Assembly (NCBI GenBank): GCA_007922305.1
Contig: ML677334.1
Span: forward strand, 15,091,360-15,155,359
Origin: Dermatemys mawii
Lineage: Eukaryota; Chordata; Testudines; Dermatemydidae
DNA: 64,000 nucleotides
Direction of reading: 5' to 3'
The stretch's first letter is position 1, and every line of letters starts with the position of its first letter. Made by a program: the position numbers and the translations under genes. Shown here one piece after another: positions 46,235-57,120 of the stretch. The notes under the pieces were generated by a model that did not search any database, was not told where the DNA came from, and saw nothing but the letters and a program-made list of their open reading frames with translations.

Positions 46235-47330
46235 TGTGATGTTTCACTCCATATTTTTAATGGAAATATGCTTATGATATGATATGACAGAACTGAGATA
46301 TACTTTATGCAAGATGACTCGTAAGGTATCATTGGAAAGGATATGATTTACTGAATGTGTTTCTCCAACTTGTATGCATGTATCATTTTTTTTTATCTGA
46401 AGACAGGAATACTGACCATGGCTCTGTATTTCAAATGTGTTACATCGGAAAAGGCCATACAATGTTAGTGGCTTATTGAAGAAATTCATATAAGCATGTG
46501 AATTTACCCCAGGAACCGTGTGCAATAGAAACCACTCAGAGATAGCTCTGCACAGTGGGCACTATTTACCCCAGGTCAGAGCAAAAAAGCTTTCCACCAA
46601 GTGGGGGGAAGATAGAAAAGAGGAAGAATGACAACGTGATAGAACCTCACTCTCCCTACACCTGAAAACACCTGAGGAGCTATGACTGAACTGTGAGAAG
46701 TGATGGTCCCAGGCTCAGATTGTTAGCCTATGTATGAAAACCTGGGAAAGCCAAGGCAACATGTGTCTTAAGAATCTGCAAGCCTGTTTATCACTCGGGG
46801 AGAGAATTTGCTAATTTGTATCCTACCTATCTAGTGTGTCAAGCTTAGTTGCCATGTTTTGTTTCATTTACCTAGTAATCTGCTTTGTTCTGTTTGCTAT
46901 CCCTTGAACCACTTAAAATCTGCCTTTTACAGCTAATGCAATATGTTTTGTTTATTATTAAACCCAGCTTGTGCAATTTCTAATGGGGGGAAGAGGTCAT
47001 GCATATCTTTCTTCACATTGATGAAGAGGGCGAATTTTATGAGCTTGTGCTGTACAGATATTTCTATACAGTGCAAGACAGTATTATTTTGTGTTTGTCT
47101 CCCAAAGAGGGTGGGCATGTGAGTTCTGGGGGAGTCCTCTCACACAGAGCTGACTTCAGTCTGTGTCTGCAGTGGGGTGTGGCCCTACCTGTGTGTGTGT
47201 GCTGCAAGAGGCTGGAGAGCCTAATTCAGCAAATCGAGGAGAGGGAACCCATGCTAATTAAGTAGGAGAGGCTCAGTGAAATCTCAGTACCTGAGCTGGC
47301 ATCCCAGAAGGAAAGGTCCATCCTATCACA
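46235..47330 (+). mobile_element. solo LTR, Gypsy-associated family
   Basis: Starts TGTGATGTTTCACTCCATA and ends CATCCTATCACA, giving the inverted ends TGTGAT/ATCACA. The 5' half aligns with 62688 onward: CACTCCATA, TTTTATGGAAATATGCTTATGA-like, TATACTTTATGCAAG..., GATTTACTGAATGTGT and GTATGCATGT. Later blocks with 'ccacttaaaatctgccttttac' and 'attttatgagc...ctgtacag' also match. No internal region flanks it. I could not find a convincing target duplication (5' AGATG, 3' GTGTG). Confidence 0.75.
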
Positions 47331-47945
47331 GTGTGCTTTTATGTTTTTGATTTTAAATATCTTAGCATCCGATTTGTAAAAACATATCTTTTGCCTTTTT
47401 TCTGCATGAGAAAGGAAAGTGTTGGGAACACAAGACAGCAAAGATTTCTGCTTAGTTTCTTTCAGTTTAAAAACAAACACATCAAAAAAACAGAGGCAGA
47501 TGGTGCAACAGCAGCTGTAGAAGGTGCTAAATTTTCTCTTTTAGCCTCCAGTTGCCAGACATGAAAGTACTGTCCTCATTCTTCAGTCTTATTCATATTC
47601 CAATAATCCTTCAGCATATTCAAGCTTCTCTTCTTAGTCTTCAGGAGTAGCAGCTGCATTTCAAAAATCACTCAAATAATCTTCTATGGAAATTTGTAAC
47701 ATTTTTTCTATTAAAGAAAAATGGAACCCAGGTTTCTCTGCCTAAGATCAGAAACATTCATATGGTACAAAGTTCTTGTCTACATGCATAAAATTGGGAA
47801 ACATTATTAATTCATTTTAATTGCAGTTGTTCACATTTAAGTTCTGGCAATGCACTCCAGTTAAAAAGTGATATTAGGCATTGTGGTAAGACATTTGGAG
47901 AGACTATAAACTGGGTTGCAGTTCTGAGTTACTTTGACATTAATT
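47331..47945. other. unassigned DNA
   Basis: No gene or recognised repeat. Confidence 0.45.
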
Positions 47946-48105
47946 TAATGAAAAAAATTCCCACAGCTGCCATTTTCTGGGAATGGTGAACCACAGCCAC
48001 TGAGAGCTGTGAGCAGCCATACCTGTGGATGCTCAGGTAAACAAAGTGTCTCGAGGCCTGCCAGGGGCTTACCCTGAACAAGCCGCCAACCAAGTTTGGG
48101 AACCA
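47946..48105. mobile_element. hAT-like non-autonomous element, 3' part
   Basis: Ends AGTTTGGGAACCACTG, the reverse complement of the CAGTGGTTCCCAAACT-type hAT terminal repeat. The body (AGCCACTGAGAGCTGTGAGCAGCCATACCTGTGGATG, GTAAACAAAGTGTCTCGAGGCCTGCCAGGGGCTTACCCTGA) is a GC-rich turtle repeat that I recognise. The left end is missing or unrecognised. Confidence 0.65.
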
Positions 48106-48228
48106 CTGATCTAGTCTGACCTCCTGGATAACACAAACAGCTTTCCCCAGTGATTCCTACATCAAACCAATAACTTCTGTTTAAGTTAGAACATCTCTTT
48201 CTGATAGCTATTGAGTCTTGATGGGGAA
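48106..48228 (-). mobile_element. CR1 LINE 3' fragment (minus strand)
   Basis: ATCTAGTCTGACCTCCTGGATAACACAAACAG, CAATAACTTCTGTTTAAGTTAGAACATCTC and TTGAGTCTTGATGG are the reverse complement of a CR1 3' region. It lies directly before a longer CR1 copy in the same orientation. Confidence 0.75.
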
Positions 48229-48249
48229 CGGGGGTGGAGTGGGGGAGGG

Positions 48250-49092
48250 GAAATCCATAGATAGTAAAGCCAGAAAGGACCATTGAGATAATCTAGTCTA
48301 ACTTCCTGTATAACACCGGCTGCAGGTCCTCCCTGAAATAATTTCTAGTTCAACTACAGCATATTTTTTAGCAAAGAACATCCAGTATTGATTTTAAAAT
48401 TGCCAATGATGGAGAATTCACCACAATCTTGGCAAGTTGTTCTAGTGGTTAACTAACTTTACTGTTAAAAAAATCCACTTTATTTCTAGAATGAATTTGT
48501 CTAGCTTAAACTTCCGATAATTGAAACTTGTACCTTTATGTTCTAGACTTATGAGCCATCTATTGTCAAATTTCTGTTTCCTATGAATGTCCTTACAAAC
48601 TATGAGCCCCTTACCCTTGTCTTTGTTAAACTAAATAGATTGAGCTCCTTAACTACCACTGTAAGGCAGGTTTTCTAATCCTTTAATCATTCTTGTGGCT
48701 CCTCTCTGAACCCTCTTCAATTCATCAACATCCTTCTTGAATTGTGGACACCAGAATTGGGCAGAATATCCCAAGAGTGGTCACACCAGTGCCAAATACA
48801 GATATAAAAGAACTTCTCTACTTCTACTGGAGTTCTCTCTGTTTACTTAGAAGGATTACCTTATCACTTTTGGTCACTGTACTGTACTAGGAGCTCACAT
48901 TCAGTTTATTATCCACCCTCTCCTCCATTCCAAAATATATTTCAGAGTCACTGCTTTGCAGAATAGAGTTCCCCATCCTGTAAATATGACTTTCATTCTT
49001 TTTTCCCACAAACATATTCTTTGCTTGTGCCCAGTTTACAGAACAATCCAGTCACTTTGTATCAATGACCTGTCCTCCTTGATGACTTATAG
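48250..49092 (-). mobile_element. CR1 LINE fragment (minus strand)
   Basis: Read on the plus strand, the sequence is the antisense of a turtle CR1: GCCAGAAAGGACCATTGAGATAATCTAGTCTAACTTCCTGTATAACACC, AATGATGGAGAATTCACCAC, TTAAACTAAATAGATTGAGCTCCTTAAC, AAGGCAGGTTTTCTAATCCTTTAATCATTCTTGTGGCTCCTCTCTGAACCCTC, TTGAATTGTGGACACCAGAATTGGGC, CAGTGCCAAATACAGA, GGAGCTCACATTCAG and CAGAGTCACTGCTTTGCAGAATAGAGTTCCCCATCCTGTAA. All in order, with moderate divergence. No open reverse-transcriptase frame survives. Confidence 0.92.
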
Positions 49093-50486
49093 GAAGACTG
49101 TCCCAAATCTTATTTCTGTTGTAACATTAGGTCATTGTATAGGAATGGTTGAGAACCACTGAGCTGGAGTGTTCCTAGACACAAACAAATACATGGGATG
49201 GAGAGAAGAAGAAAAAGCAGGAAGCATTCATCTTCATGCCCATACTCTGAGAAGCTACTCATAATTTCACTCCATGTGCTCACAAACTGCAAGAAATGCA
49301 CACAGTGAGTGATAACGGTAGTACCAGCCTCCATACAACTGAAGGCCACGAAGAACACTATGGCAGCACACCCTTTACTGGGCCATCATCAAAGTAGCAG
49401 ATGCTGTGTCCCATGTGTGTTATCTTCTACCCATTCTTGAGAATGGAGCACAAGCTGTCTGTGGTAACATACATGACCTGTGGATCTGTTAAGGAGATGC
49501 ACTAGGATGAGGGGGTACTTGGAGCAAGAAGGGATCCTTGGCTGCTGCTTTGTGCCCACCAAAGTCTTCAAGTCTCAGTTCCATTGTAGTGCCTGCCCTC
49601 AATCTCTCTCCTGGCTCATTCTCTCCAGCTCTGAATTACCCCAATCAGGTTTCCTCTGGGATCAAAGTGCTTTTTGCTGGCCTATATTTTTTCAGCGCTT
49701 CTGAGTCAGGCACTGCCTTCAGGAACTCCCCTGGCCATAGCTCATATGCCACAATCTCACTAATATTTGGTTTAAAAAATGGACCTTCCTAATGCACGAC
49801 TTCCTTAAGGATGGTAGTTTAACATCCTTTGTCAAAGTCATGAATTATGCTGCCATCAATCAGTGCAGACATTCCTTTGCGATAGAAGGAAGAGAAAATG
49901 TGCCAACATATGCATATTCTATAGGCAGTTTATGGAGCACTTATTTCAGATTTGGTAATTTCCAGATGAGCCTATTTGAGAAGTGGTTTTAAAATGGTTT
50001 AGAGTGAATGGGCTGAATTCATTTCAGATTTAATTTCATTAACTTCAATACATATAGGTAATAGCACATCAGCTGAGATACACAAGGGGTGACTTTGGTT
50101 CAAAATGCCTAATACTTATACACCAGACTGTAAATTAGGAGATCAGAGTTGTTTCCTGCTGGGCTAAAAATACACTTTGTGACCTTGGGGCAGGTGTTAG
50201 ATTGGGCTAGTTCCTACTTATAAGCAACCTGACACTGGCAACATTTTTCAAGGTGTCTTTTTTTTCCCTCCTCACTGTTTTACCCAATCTCTTGGCTTTT
50301 CCACTGATGGAAGCAGCCATAGTGTGCTGACACCAGCACCACTGGACAGCCTGAGAGCAAGTGGAACATGCTTGGTAAAGTCTGCTTTCCTATTTTCACA
50401 CTTGTAGGTTATTTTTAATTTGTACTTCAGTGTATTTGTCCTCTCCTGCCTCAATACACACAGAGTGGACCACAGAGAGACCTTTA
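49093..50486. other. unassigned DNA
   Basis: GGTTGAGAACCACTG at 49146-49160 is an isolated hAT-type terminal sequence, perhaps from a decayed miniature element. The frames at 49480-49792 have no domain. 50010-50110 has a weak copy of the palindromic family. Confidence 0.45.
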
Positions 50487-51029
50487 GGGCATGTCGACAC
50501 TGAAATATTTTTTCCAATGCAAGTTACGTCAACATAAAGCCACTGCAGTTAGTATATAGCTTGTGCATAATGCATACTTTGGCTCCTTGCGTCACTGCTG
50601 CGTGTACTCACCAGAAGTTCTTGTATCGATGCACAGTGTGGTGGATTATGGGTATGTATCCCAGCATGCAACTAGCCAACTTCTAGCTCTCTGTCATTTG
50701 GGAAATTTTGGCAAAGCATAGTGAAACAGAAACTGAGTCACATGGGTCAACTTCCCAGCATGCAATATTCTCCATCTTATAATGTCATCTATATCTCATC
50801 ATTTTTGCACTTTTCAAAATAAAATCCCATGAATCTGTGCATCCCTCCTCACTTTCTGTCATCTTTACAGAAGCATGGGGCCAACATAGGCCTGCATCAT
50901 TGTCATGAGCGTTGCAACCACAGGACGTACAATTGTCTGGTAAGTTGCAGACCTTCAAGAAGAACTGAATAAGTGAGGAACATGACAATTTTGTGGAGAA
51001 CAGATCACTGTAGGACATAGAACAAATTC

Positions 51030-52228
51030 CAGGCTATTGGTGGTGTTCATGGAGCAGCAGCAGATGATAGAGTGCCACATCTGCACCCAAGATATGATAA
51101 CTGATTGGTGGGATTGCATTGTAACCCAGGCTTGGGATGCCAAGCAGCAAGTGCAGAATTTTTGGATACACAAGGGCACATTCCTGGATCTGTTTGAGCT
51201 CGCCCAATCCTCTAGACCAGTGGCTCTTAAACCTTTTTACTGGTGCCCCTTTCACATAGCAAGTCTCTGAGTGTGACATCCTCCTCCCCCTTTATAAATT
51301 AAAAACACTTTTTTATATATTTAACACCATTATAGATGCTGGAGACAAAGCGGGGTTTGGGATGAGGGTTGACAGCTCGTGACCCTCCCATGTTATAACC
51401 TTGTGACCCTCTTAGGGGTTCCAGCCTGCGGTTTGAGAACCCCTGCTCTAGTGCTCCACTGGCAGTGGAGAAGTGAGTGGTGATCACATTGTGTAAATTT
51501 GTAATGCTGTATTGTTACTAGTCAGTGGGAAATCATTTCAGAGTTGGAAAATGTACTGTGGGGCCATTGTCATGCAAGTGTGCAGAGTCCATTTAACATC
51601 TTCTGCTATGCAGGACTGTGACTCTCGTCAGTACGCAGGGCATAGCAGAAGGATTTGCAGTGGAGCAATACACGGCATACATATCCCCATTTTGGCACCA
51701 GACCATCTTTCCACAGATGATCAGCAGAAATGGGCACTTTTATATGGTGATGCAAGCATTGGTGGACCACTGGGGACACTTCAGTGACATCATTGTTGGC
51801 TGGTCAGAGACGGTGTGTGATGCCCATATCTTTAGGAACACAGGACTGTTAAGAAATTAGGAAGCTGGATCTTTATTTCCTGACCAGTAGATTGCCATGG
51901 ACAATGCTGAATTGCCAGTATTGAATCTGGGGGACCTCGTCTATTCGTTGTTCCCCTGGCTCATGAAGTGATACACCAGCAATGTCAACAGCACAAAGGA
52001 AAGATTCATCAAGGACTCAGTGGGTGGATTCTGATAGTTGAATGTGCTTTTGGTAGACTGAAAGAAGTTTGGCATTGTTTACCCACCAGATTGGAATCTC
52101 AGTGGAAAAAAAATGTTCAATGGTTATAGCTGCCTGCTGTGTTCTACATAACATCTTTGACGCAAAGGAAGAGAAGTTGTTTTCTAGGTGGAGAGCAGAG
52201 GTGGAGCTGCTGAATTTGAACAGCTAGA
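51030..52228 (+). pseudogene. HARBI1-like Harbinger transposase, pseudogene
   Basis: DDE-type transposase of the PIF/Harbinger superfamily, which cuts and re-inserts the element. Readable segments in order: TDWWDCIVTQAWDAKQQVQN and LDLFELAQ (51090-51210, the N-terminal helical region), a 228-bp hAT insertion, GNHFRV-like text and IVMQVCRVH (51540-51600), CSGAIHGIHIPILAPDH (51655-51705), MVMQALVDHWGHFSDIIVGWSE and DAHIFRNTGL (51745-51850), NLGDLVYSLFPWLMK (51925-51970), and VECAFGRLKE (52035-52068). In the family the three catalytic positions are the D of AIDGTH, the D of GDPAYP and the E of VECAFGRLK. Here the first is His (CAC at 51671-51673), the second Asp and the Glu remain. There is a frameshift near 51715-51722 and stops at about 51859 and later. 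A pseudogene by several independent lesions. Confidence 0.88.
51218..51445 (+). mobile_element. hAT miniature element nested in the Harbinger transposase
   Basis: Starts CAGTGGCTCTTAAACC and ends GGTTTGAGAACCCCTG, an imperfect terminal inverted repeat of hAT type. The flanks are CTCTAGAC (51210-51217) and CTCTAGTG (51446-51453), an 8-bp target duplication with 6 of 8 identical, as expected for hAT. The body (GTGCCCCTTTCACATAGCAAGTCTCTGAGTG, TATATTTAACACCATTATAGATGCTGGAGACAAAGCGGGGTTTGGG) is a common turtle repeat. It splits the Harbinger transposase coding region, so it inserted after the host element did. Confidence 0.9.
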
Positions 52229-52556
52229 CACAAGGGGTACTTGAAAAGCAAAATATGAAGCTATACAGCTCAGGGAGGCTTTGAAAGTGAACTTTAACAG
52301 TCAGCCATAGTAATTCACTGTGGTGTACTATGCTCTTCCTGGCGCTGCTGTTTTGGGGCCTGTTAGGAATTGTGTGGTTTTTGTACATCTATGAATATAA
52401 CGCTGCCAAGCAACTCTTAATTTTGTGGTGCTTGCTGCATATTTATGACTATTGCATTGTGTTTGTCACTGATCCTATGAGTTGTCACACTGTACAATTA
52501 CAAGTACGTGGGTGCTTTCAGTCCCGCTAGGATTTGTGCAGCATATGTTGGGAATT

Positions 52557-52562
52557 AATAAA
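52557..52562 (+). terminator. poly(A) signal AATAAA, transposase side
   Basis: AATAAA about 330 bases after the end of the Harbinger transposase, on the same strand. Confidence 0.55.
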
Positions 52563-52589
52563 GGTGAATTATTTTCCAAACAATAGAAT

Positions 52590-52595
52590 TTTATT
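52590..52595 (-). terminator. poly(A) signal AATAAA, Myb-like side
   Basis: TTTATT on the plus strand is AATAAA for the minus-strand Myb-like gene. It faces the transposase signal 28 bases away, placing the ends of both transcripts in one short convergent region. Confidence 0.55.
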
Positions 52596-52889
52596 GAGCA
52601 ATGAAAATGCTGCAAAAAAATTATGTGCAAGTTAAAAGCAAATACATTAAAAATGTAATAAATTTATGGAGCAGAACTTAACAAGAGAAAAGAACATGAA
52701 TGTCCATTTTAGCTACACATACAGCAACCGTGGATCTCTCAGATCGGTTTATGTAAAGCTGTGGTTGTCCTTAATGGCTTCTGGTGTGGAGTGGTAACAG
52801 TAGGAGGCAGCTCCTGATGCCACATGGAATGTTGCGGGGGACTGTACGCAGATGCTATAATGGAATTCTCCATGGACTGTAAAGGGAGG

Positions 52890-54436
52890 TGAGCCCATTA
52901 TTGTTGAACATGTAGGTGTACATGAGTCTTCAGCATCTCTGTTTGCTGCCAGAGGAGCTCCATTATGTCCAGGTGTATCTCCCTCTCCTTTTCCTGCTGG
53001 GACTCCTGTGACTTTCTGCTATCTGCTCTTTTCTTCTCCATACAGTCTGCAATATTCATCCTCCAGGACTTCTGCAGCAATGACTTGCTGGATCTCACTG
53101 AATATGTCATCCTGAGTCCTCTTCTTTCTCTTTAATGTCTGGCTCACGTGTGGCACTGGAGCTGTTCAAGGCCGCAACAGCAGCATTAACAGATAAAACA
53201 CTAAGGTACCCTTGTCAGTATAATTGCAATGGAAAGTGAAAGAAAAGATTCAGCACTTTTCCCTTATTCCCTTAAAGTTTTCAATAAAACATGCTTATTG
53301 ACACTTCTGCTTTGGTGTGCTTCTGCATGGTGCCACTAACAGCACCAGTCATGGTGCATATGGACTGGAAGATAGAATTACTTGGTTTCATGAAAATAAC
53401 TATGAGGCAATGACCCTGAAATTTGGCACCATTTTCCACAGGCGGTGGTGATTTTAGCTTGTCTCTCACTCCTGAGGGTGACAACAGCACAGAGAGCAGA
53501 ACTACTGCTGGCATCCCAAAGCCACCTGGACCCACATGCTGCTTGCCTGTGTACTGCAATGGTGTTTACCAAAGCTATTGTCAACTGTCATACAGAAGTG
53601 TCCTACCACAGAGGGGAAAAAATAAGGCTGCCATACCTAGAAACCTTCAGGAGAAAATTGCAGAGTAACTCCATGAAAGCTTTATTGAGGTCTCTCAGGA
53701 GGATTCAAGGATCCTTGTGTACATTAACAAATCACTCTGCATTACTCCTCTATTCCACCACTGCCTACCAAGGGAATGAAAAGTGAATGATAATGCTATC
53801 TCTCTTTGTTGTACCACTGCCTCTTCTAGGATGAGTAAATTAATGAAAAGTCTGTAGCTGCTCTTGTTAAGCTGGGGGTGCCATCAGTTTAACAATCCAA
53901 TGGGATGGCTCACGCTCAACTGCCAGGACTGACTGGACTGCAATGGAGGCTAAAATAGGTTTTGGCTCACTGAATAGCTATATCCCCCAGAAACACATCC
54001 ACCATCCTCCTCCTCATTGCTGCTCATGGCAGGAGTCTGTGACCTGAGCTCTTCAGAGGTAATCAAGGTGGTATGTGCAGGGAGATGGTCAGGTTTCCAC
54101 CAAACATGCAGCTGTATGTAAATGAGCAGGTCTGTGCCTCAACAGCAGATTGACTGTTGGCATCCTGATATGTCTGCTGTAGTTCCTCTGCTTCAGGTGG
54201 TTGTACTGCTGATCCTTGTTGTATCTCTTCTCTGGAATCCCAAGTGCAATCTGCTCATTTCTATGGCTGGTCCATATGTGTGCCTTCACAACCTCTTCTC
54301 TCCACAGGCCCAGGAAACCCAATATCTCCTGTCTACTCCAGGCTGGAGTGCATCTGGAATGTAGAGCTAGCATGGCCACCTGGGAAGTTGCACACAACAG
54401 GGAAGGGTTACTAGGTATGCTCACCAAGCTGGACAA
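52890..54436 (-). pseudogene. Harbinger Myb/SANT-like DNA-binding protein, pseudogene
   Basis: Partner gene of the Harbinger transposase; such Myb-like (trihelix) proteins bind the element ends and bring in the transposase. The N-terminal part is readable from 54436 down to 54089: CTPAWSRQEILGFLGLWREE (about residues 29-48, with the spaced Trp33 and Trp45 of the first helices), SHRNEQIALGI, then YNKDQQYNHLKQRNYSRHIR, matching the 'Y.K...QC..K...L...Y' third helix of the family with its Cys lost. The C-terminal part is at 53110-52898: WRMNIADCMEKKRADSRKSQ, then IMELLWQQTEMLKTHVHLHVQQ, a charged coiled-coil-like end. Between them (about 53130-54080) the frame is broken and I cannot follow it. 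Convergent with the transposase. Its C-terminal segment is duplicated at 55121-55397. Confidence 0.78.
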
Positions 54437-55120
54437 TCAGGAAAAGGCAGTTCAAAACTCTGAAAGTTTTAAAGGGTGCCATGGGGTGAGGCTTCTGGTC
54501 TCCATGACTCTTGGGCAGTGGAATTTACAATTGTGTGGAGAGCAGTCAGTGCCAGGCATTGTGGGACAGCTTCTGGAGGACAGGTAGGGTTGACCTAGGC
54601 AACACAGTCTCTACACATGTATCGTGTTTACCTCAATAATTGACCAAGTTTCAGTGTTGCTTGGGGAGATGGTGTTACTACATCACTGTAAAAGAGCACT
54701 TACATCGGTGGGAGACAAATTTAAGTGTAGACACATGCACTATGAGGTCAACACAAGGTGGTTTACATTGACCTAACTTTGTAGAGTAAATCAGGCCACA
54801 ATAAGAATGAACTACACAACCTGAATATCTGAGGGCTTGATTCACTCCCGCATTGGAAGAATTTAGAGGCTGTAAGTCTGCCGTAAAAGTTACATGCCTA
54901 AACACATGAATAGCTATCAATCAAGAATTGTCCAAGAAAGACTGTTATTTGGAGAGAAAAGAAAAAAAACCCTGGGAGGAAATAATAATAAAATGTCTAA
55001 TGGCAGGGTTGTTCCAGACTTTTTCACAGGAGTCCATGTGAAAATTGTAGGCAATAACCTCCTGGAACATTTGTGAAAGAGGAACTTTCCTTTTTCATGA
55101 TTTAGTTCAAATACGTAAAA

Positions 55121-55397
55121 TGTAAAGGGAGGTGAGCCCATTATTGTTGAACATGTAGGTACACACAAATCTGCAGCATCTATGTTTGCTGCCAGAGGAG
55201 CCCCATTATGGCCAGGTGTATCACCATCTCCTTTTTCTGCTGGGACTCCTGTGACTTTCTGCTATCTGCTCTTTTCTTCTCCATACAGTCCGCAATATTC
55301 ATCCTCCAGGACTTCTGCAGCACTGACTTGCTGGATCTCACTGAATATGTCATCCTGAATCCTCCTCTTTCTCTCTCTTTACTGACTTTTCATGTGT
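55121..55397 (-). repeat. second copy of the Myb-like gene 3' segment
   Basis: Nearly identical, in the same orientation, to 52878-53150. Both begin TGTAAAGGGAGGTGAGCCC, share GCTGCCAGAGGAGC, GCTGGGACTCCTGTGACTTTCTGC and GATCTCACTGAATATGTCATCC, and end at a CTTTCTCT-rich stretch. Only about one base in ten differs. The offset is 2243 bases. It lies some 380 bases beyond the right end of the Harbinger element. Confidence 0.9.
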
Positions 55398-57120
55398 CAG
55401 ACAGGCTGGGTACTGCACCCTGGTTTTCTAAGAACACAGAGCTGATAGGTAACACTATCCTCATCTGTAAAAAGTTTCAGTTTTGATAAATCAGCATTCT
55501 TTAACCCTCCCATCCCAGTCATTGTCTAAAAATTCTCACCCAGCCCTGGTTTTAAATAGCTCTTTTATATTGCAATTACTAAAATGTATTAATAGCAGCC
55601 ATTCACCTCTGTATATCTTCTCACCAGTTTCATCTGCAGTTGTTCAGAAAAAAGTTTGTTACTGTAAATCAGCTTTCATTTATCTAAAGAATAAATAGGA
55701 TTGTCTCTTACTTCAACATGCTCTTCACTTTTTTTCTGTGAAACTTTTAGGCTTTACTTTACTTTTTAGGTTTATGTATTACATAGCATAGCTTATGACA
55801 ACAGGGTTTAAAATGAAGCATAAATAAAAGTTGTAACACCCTAGTTCAAGGATTTATACTTCATTTTATTAAATTTGTCTTATATTTTATTGATACTAAA
55901 CAGCTATAAAATGCAATGAAATATTAGGAAATAAGAAATACATTTTTGCATAATATGGTTGATTTTAACCTGAGTGATGGGAGAGTATTTTCTTTTCTCT
56001 GTTTCCTAGTTGAATAAATATTTTGCTCATAAAGATTTACTAATCCATATTTATTCAAATTCAGACAAGTTGAGAATTAAACATATTTTTCTTACCAGAG
56101 AAAATGTAAGCTACTGTCATTTTGCACTCTGGGTAGTGTTAAATTGTCTCTCTTTGAAGAAAAATATCTTTCATGGAATTGTGCAAAGCATGTGAATGAT
56201 TCAGAAACACATGCCAAGAGCAAACTTTTGTGAGGGAAAAAGTTTGGGATTTAAAATAGTCCTTCAGGTGATTTTTAATTTTTTTTTTCAGATTACATAT
56301 GAAACTTTGTTCTCAGGTCCTCTTTCAACAAAGAACATATGTCCTTGATTAAGGTTAAATGTGTGCTAAAGTCTGATTGAGGTCAATAGAATTCAAGCAT
56401 AGGCTTAATTAAGCTTTTGCTTCAGTGAGTTCTGAACCATAGCCTTCAGACATGCTAGTAGTGGCATTCAAACAGTTAATATCTAATACTAGTTCCAACT
56501 GACAATATATCATTTAAATACCAAAATACAGTCTAAGCCCTGAAGATGTGCATATGGCAACATCATGAATAGCAAATGAATCTATTTTGATCTTTGATGG
56601 ATGTTTCAATGAATAGCAAATGAGTTCACCGTGATTGGACGCAGAAGTGTTAGTGAATGTTTATTTGGCATAATAAAAAAGTTGTCTTAAAATGACAAGA
56701 TGTGGTGCACTGTGTTTTGTAGCCTCGGTACTGTTGCCTTTCCATTAGCTTGACTGCCCACAGGTATTTTGAGGAACAATCCTCTATGTTTCCTGCTATA
56801 CCTCTATCTCACAACCTTTTCTACAGATTGATTCCATGGTACATGAAAAATGGCAAATGATTAAATTAGCCATTAAATTAGCCCAATCCATTTTTGGTGG
56901 TGTTTGTTTTGTTTTAAAGAGAGGTTGTGGACACTGTTGTTTGTACCTACACATGAAGGACAAATATGAGCATAAGGATGCAACCACAAAAGGTTGGGTA
57001 TACCTGTTTGCCTGCAGAACCTACTTTTCAGAATTCAGATGCATCTGAGAACAGGCAAAAAATCCATATAGGTGAATTCAGAGCTGGTAATTTCATTCAC
57101 AAATGCATAGTTAGACTCAT
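55398..57120. other. unassigned AT-rich DNA
   Basis: No gene. A 15-bp exact direct repeat ATGAATAGCAAATGA lies at 56565-56579 and 56609-56623. Frames at 56836-57184 have no domain. Confidence 0.5.

Larger units (their letters stand above)
50487..54740. mobile_element. PIF/Harbinger DNA transposon relic with two convergent genes
   Basis: The left end GGGCATGTCGACACTGAAAT (50487-50506) is an imperfect inverted match to the right end TTAAGTGTAGACACATGCAC (54721-54740). Between them are a HARBI1-like transposase pseudogene on the plus strand and a Myb/SANT-like gene remnant on the minus strand, the standard two-gene set of Harbinger elements. At about 4.25 kb the size is right for a full-length copy carrying a nested 228-bp insertion. 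Bases at the junctions (TTA before, TAT after) are near the 3-bp TA-rich target preferred by Harbinger but do not form a clear duplication. Both genes are broken, so the copy is dead. Confidence 0.8.

Noticed and set aside
46230..47335. Target-site duplication for the LTR at 46235-47330 (GTGTG at both sides)
   Set aside because: The left GTGTG overlaps the LTR's own TGTGAT start, so it cannot be counted as a flank.
49146..49160. Isolated GGTTGAGAACCACTG, a hAT-type end
   Set aside because: No matching left end or target duplication found, so no element is called.
53281..53786. Overlapping frames of up to 113 codons within the Harbinger element
   Set aside because: Present on both strands between the readable parts of the Myb-like gene; I could not match any of them to a known domain.
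55208..55486. 92-codon plus-strand frame with hydrophobic stretches resembling a membrane protein
   Set aside because: Antisense over the duplicated Myb-like segment; the hydrophobic look comes from the reverse complement of a charged coiled-coil sequence.
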